Assembly: GCA_009760855.2 (NCBI GenBank)
Contig: WPIO01000083.1
Coordinates: forward strand, 1,582,001-1,646,000
From: Cristatella mucedo
Lineage: Eukaryota > Bryozoa > Phylactolaemata > Cristatellidae
Length of the DNA stretch: 64,000 bases
Direction: 5' to 3'
Below are positions 29,205 through 37,830 of the stretch, piece by piece (the first letter of the stretch is position 1; every line of letters begins with the position of its first letter). A program made the translations under genes and the position numbers. The notes below the pieces were generated by a model. It ran no database searches, was not told the DNA's origin, and saw only the letters and a list, made by a program, of their open reading frames with translations.

Positions 29205-30075
29205 GCGGGCTAGTAAATAAGCCACGGGTCTGGCTGGCTATCTATGGTTTACAGTAGGAGCAGTATGGTATTGCATGCAGTTCCCACCGACATATAAACA
29301 TAGCAGAGCGAAAGACCTCAAAAGTCTGGCTCTACTTTAGTGCAGAGCTTAAAATGCCCTACCTGTTGTTCTGGTAAGCCTACCCAGACATTATTGAAAC
29401 AGTTAACTTTTAGCTTGTACAGCGGTAGGTAGTAATAGACAACATTTTTGCGAAAACACAGCGGTAGTGCTCTCAGATTCGAATTTATTATTTCGACGCT
29501 TGGCTGAACAATCGGACATAAACGTCACTGGCAAGTAATTCGGGGGTTTAGACTGGCATGCGTATGCTAAGTTTGCTTACACTAAACGAATCGACTCTCA
29601 AAGATCACTCGCAAGTAATTCAGAGGCTTAGACTGGCATACGTAAGCTAAGTTTGCTTGCACTAAACGAATCGACGCTAAGTTGAGAATGGAGTATCGGC
29701 GGAAAGCATGTCAAATTGTGCAGTAAGATTCCGAGGTAGAAAGCGAAGATTCGTGCAATTCTTCATAAGAAAGTCAGACATCCGTGAAAACCGGCGCAGC
29801 AGAGGAAACACGTAATCCGTGTAAACTTTGACGTGCATAGTTTGTGAAAATAACTTAAAAAAATTATTATGGTCAAAAAGCTCACAAAGGTCTCTTGCAA
29901 TTTATGAGGTCTCTTACGTGGTGATGAGGTAGTCACAACACTCAGATCATTCTAAAAACTTTCCAGTCACCCTTAAAGTTCGCGATTCGCTTCGTATGAG
30001 ACACTCATTAAATTGTCCACCCTCTAACCTCCCACTCTATCTCTACGTCTCTCTAACTCACTCACTGAATTACGT

Positions 30076-30160
<85 letters not shown>

Positions 30161-31594
30161 CGCTCTCTCTCTCTCTCTCGCAAACTCTCACTTGCTCTCG
30201 TTATCTCAGTATATCCCTGGGAACTCTCTCCCTCACTCTCGCACCCACTTGCTTTATCATTCACTCAGTCGTCTCTCTCTCCCTCCCTCTATCTGTCCGT
30301 CTACTTGTCTGCTTGTCTATATATCTATCTATCTATCTATCCATCTATCTCAACCCTAAAATTGTTGACAGCTACCTGAATGAAGAATGTATGCATCGTT
30401 ATGCGTAGCTTAGCACTGAGCGTTCATTAACACTGGAGTAGCATACCAGCTTCTATTGCGTTTTCAATAGCTAAAATAAAGTGTCGTCAAATGTATTTAT
30501 TTATACTGTGAATGAAATTGAGCGTAATGCCATAACATGTTGAAGGTGGCGTGCGAGTTAACTCGCTGGTATTCAGACGCTACTGCAAAAAACCTGATTT
30601 CTAACTCCCGGAAACAACAGTAACTTGAGCATTCGCTAGGAGAGAGCAATTTTCCAGTACACTCTTATTTCTTATTGATTCGTGGGTATTTGAGCCTACA
30701 CGGCCACTTTGTCAGGATCTGGGTACCTTTAGATATGCCACGACCAATTAGTGTAACGATAGAAACTCCAGGCACCGCTGCAAACTCTGTAAACGTCACT
30801 GTTAGCACGTGGAGGTTGTTGGCGTTATCCGCCATGTGAGAGCAGTAATTTGCTTTGATATACTCTCTCGCTCCGGCTGAGAAGCGCATGTCGCGATACA
30901 TTTGGCCTGATGTATTTTCTCGTAATAAATCCTCATCAAGCCGAAGTGTCAAAGCCTCCCTCATACTCATTTCCGTCAGACTCAGTCCATTAGTCTCACG
31001 GCGGGCTGAATCGGTACGTGCGTTAGCAAGCAGACCCATTCCAATGCCGACGCAGCACACCTAAGCCTGGCTTGTGCGTCTCACCTAATTCTGCCCAAAA
31101 TTCTGCCCTATCCAAAATTAAGGTCGGCCCCCTACTTTTGGAAAATCCGACCGGAGCTGCAACAGCGGAGCTTAGCTCGACGATAAAACTCTGGGTAAGA
31201 GCGACCAAAGGCACACGGGTAAGGAGGCCGCGATGGCGGCATCTGCGGCTTGCGGTCGAAGAAGGGCGGCGCATCGTAAGCACACGCTGGCAGATCCTCG
31301 GCCTCGATGCACAGCTCTGCTGCCTCGGCCGGAGAGTACGCAGCGAAGTCGCTCGGGTTGAGAGGGCGGATCCAGACTGCGACCGGGACTGTGACGTAGC
31401 AACGCTTTAGATGGATTCGGCACGAGCTCGCGGCGGCGGCGGCGGCGCGCTCGTGCCGAACGCAGCGGCGCTCTTTGGCCGGCCGCCGGTCCACTCACCG
31501 TAAAGGCGAAGGCTGCGAAGCAGGCGCAGAAGACTGCAGCCATCAGAAGGCGCCTGATTCGCGGCGACCTCCTCACGAACGTCAACGCGATCAT
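22123..31594 (-). CDS. Glycosyltransferase family 92 protein (three-exon model)
   Basis: Proposed exons are 31594-31499, 23926-23649 and 23287-22123; the phases agree (0, then 2+1) and encode 512 residues, a usual length for GT92 (DUF23) proteins. Residues about 1-32 form a short cytoplasmic Arg-rich tail and a 17-residue membrane anchor (LLMAAVFCACFAAFAFT), typical of a Golgi type II enzyme. Residues 33-125 are a low-complexity Ala/Arg stem, and the catalytic domain begins at about residue 126 with FFFLVGAYED. Known members include nematode GALT-1 and plant GALS1, which transfer galactose from UDP-galactose. The acceptor here cannot be predicted. The last exon is secure. Exon 2 is moderately supported. 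Exon 1 lies 7.6 kb away and is an inference from its start context, anchor and donor. Confidence 0.6.
23288..23648 (-). other. Proposed GT92 intron 2
   Basis: 361 bp, GTAGCA to TTGCAG on the minus strand, GC-rich with no repeat recognised. Confidence 0.45.
23649..23926 (-). CDS. Probable GT92 stem-region exon
   Basis: On the minus strand a strong acceptor (CTCCTCTGTTTCAG) opens a phase-0 exon reading DPRFAEADWRGYEARGDAAE, an Ala-rich stretch encoded by GCT/GCC repeats, then SSRLPTGQNGVRK. It ends CGAAA before GTAGCA, giving phase 2, exactly what the catalytic exon (starting with one base completing a Lys codon) requires. The intron would be 361 bp. The donor lacks a good consensus, and two other frames are open through much of the region, so the reading rests on phase match and continuity of composition. 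The stop of this frame falls immediately after the donor. Confidence 0.55.
23927..25135. other. GT92 intron 1, proximal part
   Basis: GC-rich up to about 24300 with several overlapping minus-strand frames (one reads TLWMIFRGVSDAGVCNAAYS just upstream of the exon 2 acceptor). I treat these as composition effects. From about 24325 it holds a SINE-2 scrap, then unassigned DNA. At 25090-25135 short ACCTGTACC repeats precede the LINE-A start. Confidence 0.4.
24325..24396 (-). mobile_element. SINE-2 3' fragment
   Basis: AGCTGATAAAACTACCTC, CAGAAGAGCCGTAACGGC, TACCGCCGCTCGCGG: the last third of the family only. Confidence 0.65.
25136..26207 (+). mobile_element. LINE-A copy, 3' half (reverse transcriptase C-terminus)
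   Basis: Begins within the reverse transcriptase after the YADD motif (TFALIPPSLRAPQTL in one frame), passes a frameshift, then reads 217 codons without a stop: ASISPVVSAQNLGVIFQSDL, VKSAYFQLHNISKIRA, VTSRLDFCNSLLTGQPACA, ARLVCRERRSCHITPLLADL, HWLPVKQRIDFKVL, SYAPKAWNSLPTCVRTSPDL. This is the thumb and C-terminal region of L2/CR1-like elements. A 3' UTR with CTGTGCATG units, the hairpin AGAGATTAAGTTCTCT and ATT repeats end it. It is one of the least decayed copies. Confidence 0.9.
26528..27475 (+). mobile_element. LINE-B copy, 3' half
   Basis: MSANFVKLNGGKTELMLIGH, ARNLGVVFDSCINFERFVNR, LVLSRLNYCNSLLAGQPKK, then frameshifts, VNQQIQSKVLTLTHKA, LRLWNLLPQF-like residues, a 3' UTR with GCGCCATACAAAACTC, and ATTAC repeats at the end. 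It is a distinct L2/CR1-like family from LINE-A. Confidence 0.85.
27500..28885 (+). pseudogene. Ty3/gypsy (Mag-type) RNase H-integrase relic
   Basis: RNase H blocks are NFSQSELEAPSLIVGV, AETDHKPLRF and ARTQNLAAILSAYSFDIEQI. Integrase blocks are QRIHLDFAG (about 28240), AFARQGVPLVIGSDNGP (about 28345) and GAQLSPAERLTGQKPNTLPF with LPPANLASLRDKTLFNNGDL (about 28600-28740). The SDNGP block carries the second catalytic Asp. This order is that of Ty3/gypsy pol of the Mag/K02A2.6 group. It starts directly after the LINE-B tail. It is heavily frameshifted and no LTR was found. Confidence 0.8.
29112..29202. repeat. (TC)n microsatellite
   Basis: Pure TC, about 90 bp. Confidence 0.95.
29525..29675. 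repeat. Tandem duplication, 80-bp period
   Basis: Two 71-bp units (from TCACTGGCAAGTAATTC and TCACTCGCAAGTAATTC to AAACGAATCGAC) separated by 9 bp, differing at a handful of positions. Confidence 0.85.
30077..30179. repeat. (TC)n microsatellite
   Basis: About 80 bp pure TC, then GCTC-interrupted. Confidence 0.95.
30668..31060 (-). CDS. Unrecognised 131-codon frame, possible alternative exon
   Basis: On the minus strand a GGCTTAG acceptor-like site precedes an open frame starting VCCVGIGMGLLANARTDS. It continues LSLTEMSMREALTLRLDEDL, QMYRDMRFSAGAREYIKANY, NNLHVLTVTFTEF and IVTLIGRGISKGTQILTKWP, and ends RINKK then TAA. The composition is balanced and protein-like with no repeats. Its phase matches exon 1 at 31499-31594; joined, the hydrophobic stretch would extend to about 29 residues and the product would be a 163-residue single-pass membrane protein. 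The pyrimidine tract before the acceptor is weak. I recognise no domain. It could equally be a chance frame in an intron. Confidence 0.35.
31061..31498 (-). other. GC-rich start of GT92 intron 1
   Basis: A second minus frame stays open here (CYVTVPVAVWIRPLNPSDF, AAYSPAEAAELCIEAEDLPA) right after the exon 1 donor, in a different frame. I regard it as non-coding unless the donor is skipped. Confidence 0.35.
31499..31594 (-). CDS. First exon with signal anchor (GT92 candidate)
   Basis: An ATG in strong context (ACCGCCATGATCG) opens 32 codons: MIALTFVRRSPRIRR, then the hydrophobic LLMAAVFCACFAAFAFT. They end precisely at a consensus donor, ACG followed by GTGAGTGG. A basic N-terminus followed by a short hydrophobic segment is a type II signal anchor. 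The surrounding DNA is GC- and CpG-rich, as at a promoter. The exon is phase 0 and can join either the exon at 23926 or the open frame at 31060. Which one is used, or whether both are, cannot be told from sequence alone. Confidence 0.55.
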
Positions 31595-32450
31595 GGCGGT
31601 TAGCTGACGCCGCGCGCGGTGGGGGCGGTAGCGAGCCGCCGGATTAGCGCCGGCGGTCCGTCCTCGGTCTCGCCTCGCTGCGCCCCCGCCTCCTTCCGCG
31701 ACTATCCCACCGCGCGCGCGCGCGCGCGCAGATCATCATTCACGCTGCGGCCGCACTCATTGCCAGCCGGCCTGCCAAGCTGCAGTCTGTACACCATTGC
31801 GCCCGTCGGGACAAGTTCGAAGCCTGCAACCTGGAGTCTGGAACCCCTGGCTCGTGCTAAGTAACCCCGTCTCGATGTAGTCCAGTGGTTTTCAACCTTC
31901 CCAATGCCCCTACCCTGTAATACAGTTCCTCATGTTGTGGCGACCCCCAACCATCAAGTTACTGCGTGCAAAATGTGGACATGCGTATTTTCCTATGGTT
32001 TTTTAGGCGACCTCTGCGAAAGGGTCGTTTGACGTCGCAAAGGGGTCGTGACCCGCAGGCTGAGAACCGCTAATCTAGTCGCTTCGGCTTTTCGCGCGGC
32101 CGCTTTCAATCCAGACTGCGGCGTCAGGTTGCAGCGTCCTTTCCAACGCACGCACGAACGCTTCGCATTCGCTTCTCACGCATTGCAAGCGACGGATCGT
32201 CAATTGATACCGTCAGACAGCTGCTCAGAGCTCGAAGGTCAGCGTTTTCGCGACCTCGCTCGGCTTCGTTCCCAAGTTACTCGGTTAGTGATCTGCAATA
32301 TTTAGTTTGACATTCTCTACGCGGCAGGCGCGCGATACCATACAGAACATCGGAGCACGGGCTCGAAGACGTCTATTCACACGGACGCCGCAGCGAGCCA
32401 GTTCGCGACTGCCCGCCCGGCGTCCTCGACCCAACTCCCGGGCCTTTGGC
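31595..32450 (-). promoter_or_regulatory. GC/CpG-rich region upstream of exon 1
   Basis: The DNA 5' of the proposed start (higher coordinates) is GC- and CpG-rich, with a (CG)9 run at about 31712-31729. This fits a CpG-type promoter and 5' UTR for the minus-strand gene. No TATA box stands out. A SPIN-like element is embedded in it. Confidence 0.4.
31883..32072. mobile_element. SPIN-like hAT miniature transposon (190 bp)
   Basis: Terminal inverted repeats are CAGTGGTTTTCAACC on the left and, reading inward from the right, TAGCGGTTCTCAGCC. Both are forms of the hAT terminus CAG(T/C)GGTTCTCAACC. Inside are AATACAGTTCCTCATGTTG, GCGACCCCCAACCAT, TTTTAGGCGACCTCTG, CGAAAGGGTCGTTTGAC and GGGGTCGTGACCCGCAGG. 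These correspond, as I recall them, to the non-autonomous SPIN (Space Invaders) family of vertebrates. Flanking octamers ATGTAGTC (31875-31882) and ATCTAGTC (32073-32080) match at 7 of 8, a hAT-type target-site duplication. No transposase is encoded. The divergence from the family sequence I remember suggests a middle-aged copy. Confidence 0.85.
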
Positions 32451-32749
32451 GCTCGTTACTTATATACCAGTGCCATAAATCGCAACAGGCCGTAAGCCAA
32501 CGACAGCGTCATAATCTCAAAATAGCTACACAATACAAGGCAGAAATAGTCGAGCTACCAGCTCAGCCTGCAGAGACCACGAAACGCCTGCAGCTATCAA
32601 GTGCCTAGCACCACCTCTGATTTATCGCAGCCAGAGTGCCTCCTTCAGCTGCTGGAACTCCAGCAAAGACGCAGATCGTTAATGGGTGCATGAAGGTTTG
32701 TGCACGTTTGTTTGTCGGCTCGGCTAAATCCGACTCTATTTTGCGATTA
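32451..32749. other. Unassigned
   Basis: Nothing recognised before the LINE-B copy. Confidence 0.35.
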
Positions 32750-33440
32750 AAATTTACATTTTGTCTCGGCTTGATTATTGTAATTCCCTTTTGGCTGGGC
32801 TACCAAAGAAAGCTATAAGGCCACTGCAGCTAACTATGAATATGGCTGCAAGGCTAGTCTTCAAGTCCCAGAGGTTTGAGCACGTGTCTCCTTTGCTAAA
32901 AGAGCTAGGATGGATGCCGGTTGAGCAACGGATCAAGAGCAAAGTTCTTACGCTGACCCACAAGGCCCACCAAGGCTTGGCTCCTTCGTACATAGCTGAA
33001 CTGCTGCACCAGTTTCAGCCTCTTCGTGCCCTCAGGTCCTGTGTGGACAATACATTAGCTGTTCCATTCCTCCGCTTAAAGACCGTTGGCGACAGAAGCT
33101 TTAGCTCTGCAGGTCCTAGACTGTGGAACTCGCTCCCACAATTCTTATGCAACGACAACTACTCTCCTACTGCTGACTATGGCTCATCGTTTTCAGCAAA
33201 TCTGAGCTGCTACTTCTAAGCTACTCACTACCTCAACTGCTCTCCTGACTCTGCTAGACTTCCCACTTTCTCTTTGTTGCGTGAGACGAAGTCAGTTGGC
33301 TACCGAATGCATACCGAAAGCCGCTTAGGCTGTGAGTGCGCTATACAAAACTCTCCTGCATAACGCCCACATGGTCTTTATGACTTTGTGGAGTTACTGT
33401 CGGAGATACATTACATTGCATTACATTACATTGCATAATC
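32750..33440 (+). mobile_element. LINE-B copy, C-terminus and 3' UTR
   Basis: 152 codons open: SRLDYCNSLLAGLPKKAIRP, ARLVFKSQRFEHVSPLLKEL, MPVEQRIKSKVLTLTHKAHQ, APSYIAELLHQF, FLRLKTVGDRSFSSAGPRLW. The 3' UTR has GTGCGCTATACAAAACTCTC and the end is ACATT/ATTAC repeats (33408-33438). It is the best preserved LINE-B 3' end in the window. Confidence 0.9.
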
Positions 33441-34074
33441 TGTTGGTCTGCACTTCTGCTAAACCTCAAGGCAAAACATCGCGGAAATAGTAGGAAAACT
33501 TTTATTGGAGCTGTGGCTAGTTACGTAATGCTTGTGCATTACTTCCGTGACAACGTCTGAACCGAGGCCTAAGGCGAAGCTGCTGTAGGTTCCGCGTAAT
33601 CAAAGCTATCCGAGCGATGAACGCAGAAAAAAATACAGCTACGACGACCTGTTTTGTGAATCGTGAGTGTTATTTGTCCCTGACGCCGCTTTCGGCCGCG
33701 TCTCCGTCGTATGAGGCTTCTATCGTTGCATCTCTGGCTACGGTTTCCCGGCCTATCAAGAGCGTCCTCGCATGCCTGCTATCGCTTCGAGCTCGTTTAG
33801 ACAGTACTAATGCACGTCTAGTGCATGTCTCTGCCAGGCGAAGTTAGATATCGCCCAAAGAACACACGGGGGCACGAGAGACCGCCTAACTGGGGCCTAA
33901 TAGCATTTCGACTATTTGTACAAGCCTGCAACTCGCGTTTGAGCGACTACTAATTTTACGAACCAATACCCGAGTGCTTCCGTTAGAACTGCAGCTAATT
34001 TATCTAACCTAGCGTACGTTGCATTGATCTGCTGCTGTCATGCAAAACTAACATCATTAATATCTCATTAGCCT
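33441..34074. other. Unassigned
   Basis: A 76-codon + frame at 33617-33847 has no recognised motif. Confidence 0.35.
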
Positions 34075-36531
34075 CAGGTCAGCACCTTTCAAAAAAGCTG
34101 TAGTCAGGCCACTTCTCAAGAAAGCGACACTAGACCAGGAGAACTTAAGCAACCACCGCCCAGTCTCTCTTCTACCATTCCTATCAAAGACACTGGAACG
34201 GGTCGTGGCAGACCAGCTGAACTCATATATCGAAACCTCACACCTTGCTAGTAAGTTCCAGTCTGGCTTTAGAGCTAATCACTCCACAGAGTCAGCATTG
34301 CTTAGGGTATACAACGACCTACTTAGGAATGCAGACATGGGTAGAGTGTCTTTGCTTGTTTTGCTCGATCTTTCGGCAGCTTTTGATATCATAGTCTAGG
34401 TCAAATCTGCCTATTTTCAGCTTCATAATATTGCTAAAACTCGGGCTTGTTTAGATAAGGATACCACGTCTAAGTTGGTCCATGCATTCGTGACATCTCG
34501 TCTCGACTTCTGCAACTCACTGCTTACTGGCCTACCAGCATGTGTGATCAGGCGATTGCAGCTGGTGTAAAACTCTGCAGCTAGGCTTGTCTGTCGTGAG
34601 CGTCGCAGTTGCCACATTACTCCACTTCTCGCCGACCTGCACTGGCTACCAGTCAAGCAACGGATTGACTTCAAGGTTTTGTCGCTCACTTTTATGTCCC
34701 TTTATTCTATGGCTCCATCCTATCTCTCCGATATACTCCCCCATCAGGCCAAGCATCGTACCACCCGCTTTTCGGAATCCAACAGTCTAGAAATACCTCG
34801 TACAAACCTTAAATCCTTTGGAGACCGTGCATTTAGTTCGTATGCTTCCAAAGCCTGGAGCTCCCTCCTGACCTGCGTCAGAACATCCCGTGACCTGACC
34901 AAGTTTAAAAGGAACTTAAAAACACACCTATTTAGGACAGCATTTAGTGGGTCCCTGTGATTCGTCCTTCGCGTGCTTATGCGTGCTGACACTGTGCATG
35001 CTGCCACTAACCACATTTGCATGCTGACCCTGTGCGTGTCACCCCTAACCATGTTATTCATTTTGTTCGTTTATCAAGCATGATATTACTTACCATTTAA
35101 TTTCATTTCCCTTTGCAGCAAATGCAAAGCGCCTAGAAAGTGATTAAGTTCTCTGAGGGCGCTTTATCAAGTACATTATTATTATTATTATTACCATCGA
35201 CCACAAAGTTCTTCTAGAGCGCCTCTCATCTCGCCTGGGCATCACTGGCACTGCTCTGCAGTAGTTCAGGTCCTATCTCAGTGGGAAACTCCAGAGTATT
35301 GACGTGAATAGACAAAGATCATCTGAAGTACCTCTGAAATATGCAGTACCTCAGGGCTCAGTGCTAGGTCCGGTTCTTTTCACGGTTTATACTCTGCCTC
35401 TTGCTGATGTGATTGCCAAGCACAATCTAGGCTTTCACTTCTATGCGGATGACACTCAGTTGTACCTTTGCTTTGATCCCTCCCAGCCTTCGAGCACCTC
35501 AAATTCTCTCAACTCACTTGCTAAATGTATTGATGACATCCGCACGTGGATGGCAGCAAACTTTCTAAAACTTAACGATGATAAAACTAACTTACTAGTT
35601 ATAGGCAAACCCCGTGTGATTCAGATTGGAAAGGCTGACTCTCAAATTGGCTCTGCCAGCATATCTCCTGTCGAATCAGCTCGAAATCTAGGTGTCATAT
35701 TCTAAAGCGACCTCTCGTTAGACGACCATATCAGCTCCAGTCAAATCTGCCTATTTTCCGCTCCATAACATTTCTAAAATTCGGGCTTGTTTAGATAAGG
35801 ATACCACGTCCAAGTTGGTCCATGCATTCGTGACATCCCGTCTCGACTTCTGCAACTCACTGCTTACTAGCCAACCAGCATGTGCGATCAGGCGATTGCA
35901 GGTGGTGCAAAACGCTGCAGCTAGGCTTGTCTGTCGTGAGCGTCGCAGTTGCCAAATTACTCCTCTTCTCGCCGACCTGCACTGGCTACCAGTCAAGCAA
36001 CGGATTGACTTCAAGGTTTTGTCGCGCACTTTTAGGTCCCTTCATTCTATGGCTCCAACCTATCTCTCCGATATACTCCCCCATCAGGCAAAGCATCGTA
36101 CCACCCGCTTTTCGGAATCCAACAGTCTACAAATACCTCGTACAAACCATGAATCTTTTGGAGACCGTGCATTTAGTTCATATGCTCCCAAAGCCTGGAA
36201 CTCCCTCCTGACCTGCGTCAGAACATCCCGTGACCTGACCCCATTTAAAAGGAACTTAAAAACACACCTATTTAGGACAGCATTTAGTGGGTCCCTGTGA
36301 TTCGTCCTTCACGTGCTTATGCGTGCTGACACTGTCCATGCTGCCACTAACCACATTTGCATGCTGACCCTGTGCATGTCACCCCTAACCATGTTATTCA
36401 TTTTGCTTGTTTTTCAAGCACGATTTTACTCACCATTCAATTGCATTTCCCTTTGCAGCAAATGTGAAGCGCCTCTAAAGAGATTAGGTTCTCTGAGGGC
36501 GCTTTATCAAGTGCATTATTATTATTATTAT
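34075..36531 (+). mobile_element. LINE-A copy carrying a nested LINE-A
   Basis: Outer element, left part (34075-34397): FKKAVVRPLLKKATLDQENL, NHRPVSLLPFLSKTLERVVA, FQSGFRANHSTESALLRVYN and SLLVLLDLSAAFD, the palm start of an L2/CR1-like reverse transcriptase. The right part (about 35194-36531) resumes at TIDHKVLLERLSSRLGI, PQGSVLGPVLFTVYTLPLAD, FHFYADDTQLYL with the catalytic YADD, then the same C-terminal region, hairpin and ATT tail as other copies. It contains stops (one after GTALQ) and is inactive, but is the most complete reverse transcriptase in the window. Confidence 0.9.
34398..35193 (+). mobile_element. LINE-A 3' copy inserted inside another LINE-A
   Basis: Begins VKSAYFQLHNIAKTRA and runs through the usual C-terminus, 3' UTR, hairpin and ATT repeats. 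It sits exactly between LSAAFD and TIDHKVLL of the outer element. It lacks everything upstream, as expected of a 5'-truncated retrotransposition. Confidence 0.85.
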
Positions 36532-36589
36532 AAAGCGCTGACGCGACGATCTCGGGGACCGCTACTCTAATTTGTGCCTCTGGAATACC

Positions 36590-37830
36590 CGCTATTTGTG
36601 CAATCAATCGCTAGTTGATGGCAGTTGGATGCTCGTGACATTGTCGTTGCTACCGAGACCGAGCTAAATTTGCCGAGCTGCCACGCTATTACCGCTGCCC
36701 AAAAACGCTTCTACCATTTTCATTTCAGATTTCGCTGAATTAAGGCGGGTGGTGGAATAACCGCTGTTTCTTGCACCCCGTTTAATTTTAAGCCACCCAG
36801 CAGTCCCTGATATATAATTAATTTCTATAGCACGCTAAGAAAACTTAATCTCTATTCAGTAGCTTCAATAGGCCGCGGGGCTCAAGCCCATGACCTTGGT
36901 CGGGGCGAGCACCTTAACCACTGGGCCAAGCCAGCGCGGTATCATAACAATCTTTTGAATCTATGGCTTTCTGTTCAGCTAGCGGTAAGTTGCCAATTGT
37001 TGCATTAATTTATCGTTTTCTAGGCAGCAATCCCAGCATCATTGTGGCTGACTTTCTGTCAGTTCTTTGCACTAGAAATCGTCACCTTCTCATTCGAGAT
37101 GATTTTAATATTCGCTTTGATAGGTCACCTGACTCAGCGTCTTGAAAATGCCTTCACTATCTGAGTGCTTTGCCTCCCTGTTCATGTTAAAGAACCTACA
37201 AATATTAAAAGCCATTGATCAAGTTTTCTACCATGATTTTATCCTAGCAACCACTAACTTCACTCCTTTTGGCACATCTGTGGATTATTGTACGCGAATT
37301 TCATTCTCCCTTGAAAGCGTTTCCCATACGAAAATAATTACATATCAGTCAAGAAACCGAAAGTCTCTTTAGATTGATGCTGTCCGCATCAGACTTGCAT
37401 CATTTTCCATTCTACTTCACTCTCCCACCGACCTTGCATCATTGATGCAATGCTAAAATTCGATGCTAGACAACGTCCTTGATGAGTTTACACCTTGGAC
37501 TAAATGACAGGTCCGCCCTTTCGAGATGCCCTCTGGTGTACGGCTCGCACGCAAAATGCAAGGCGCACTAAACGGGGACTCGAGAAGGCCACCAAAAAGG
37601 CTTGTGGTCCAGATCTAGGCATTTAAAGATTACTAGATTTCGTATCAATCCACTTGAGCGAAAACGCGCCCAAATTCTGTAGAGATCAAAGTCGAATCAC
37701 CCATCAATAGCCCAAAAGGGTTAATGTTCACCATCGGCCATCTTTTATACCCCCACCTCCAGCAACCATACTGCCCAGCGATCCCAACGGTGACTTCACA
37801 GAGTTTAAGGTCTAGTGCCCTTCAGGGTTC
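36590..37830 (+). mobile_element. LINE endonuclease and linker region, split by SINE-1
   Basis: AP-type endonuclease: TETELNLPSCHAITAAQKRF before the SINE, then SGKLPIVALIYRFLGSNPSI, RHLLIRDDFNIRFDRSPDSA (the GDFN motif with Gly changed) and ATTNFTPFG. A linker follows up to SDPNGDFTEFKV. The family is L2/CR1-like, probably LINE-A, but no overlap with other copies lets me prove it. Frameshifted and inactive. Confidence 0.75.
36811..36941 (-). mobile_element. SINE-1 inserted in LINE endonuclease
   Basis: AATTAATTTCTATAGCACGC tail, AACTTAATCTCTATTCAG, GGGGCTCAAGCCC, CTTAACCACTGGGCCAAGCC head. LINE coding is recognisable on both sides. Confidence 0.85.

Larger units (their letters stand above)
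28886..30664. other. Intronic DNA with TC tracts and a tandem duplication
   Basis: No gene recognised between the gypsy relic and the 30.7 kb open frame. Contains the two TC tracts, an ATCT tetranucleotide run (30320-30350) and an 80-bp period duplication. Confidence 0.4.

Noticed and set aside
31132-31494. 120-codon minus frame (VWIRPLNPSDFAAYSPAEAA) next to exon 1
   Set aside because: Lies downstream of a consensus donor in a different frame from the start codon, with no start or acceptor of its own that I can support.
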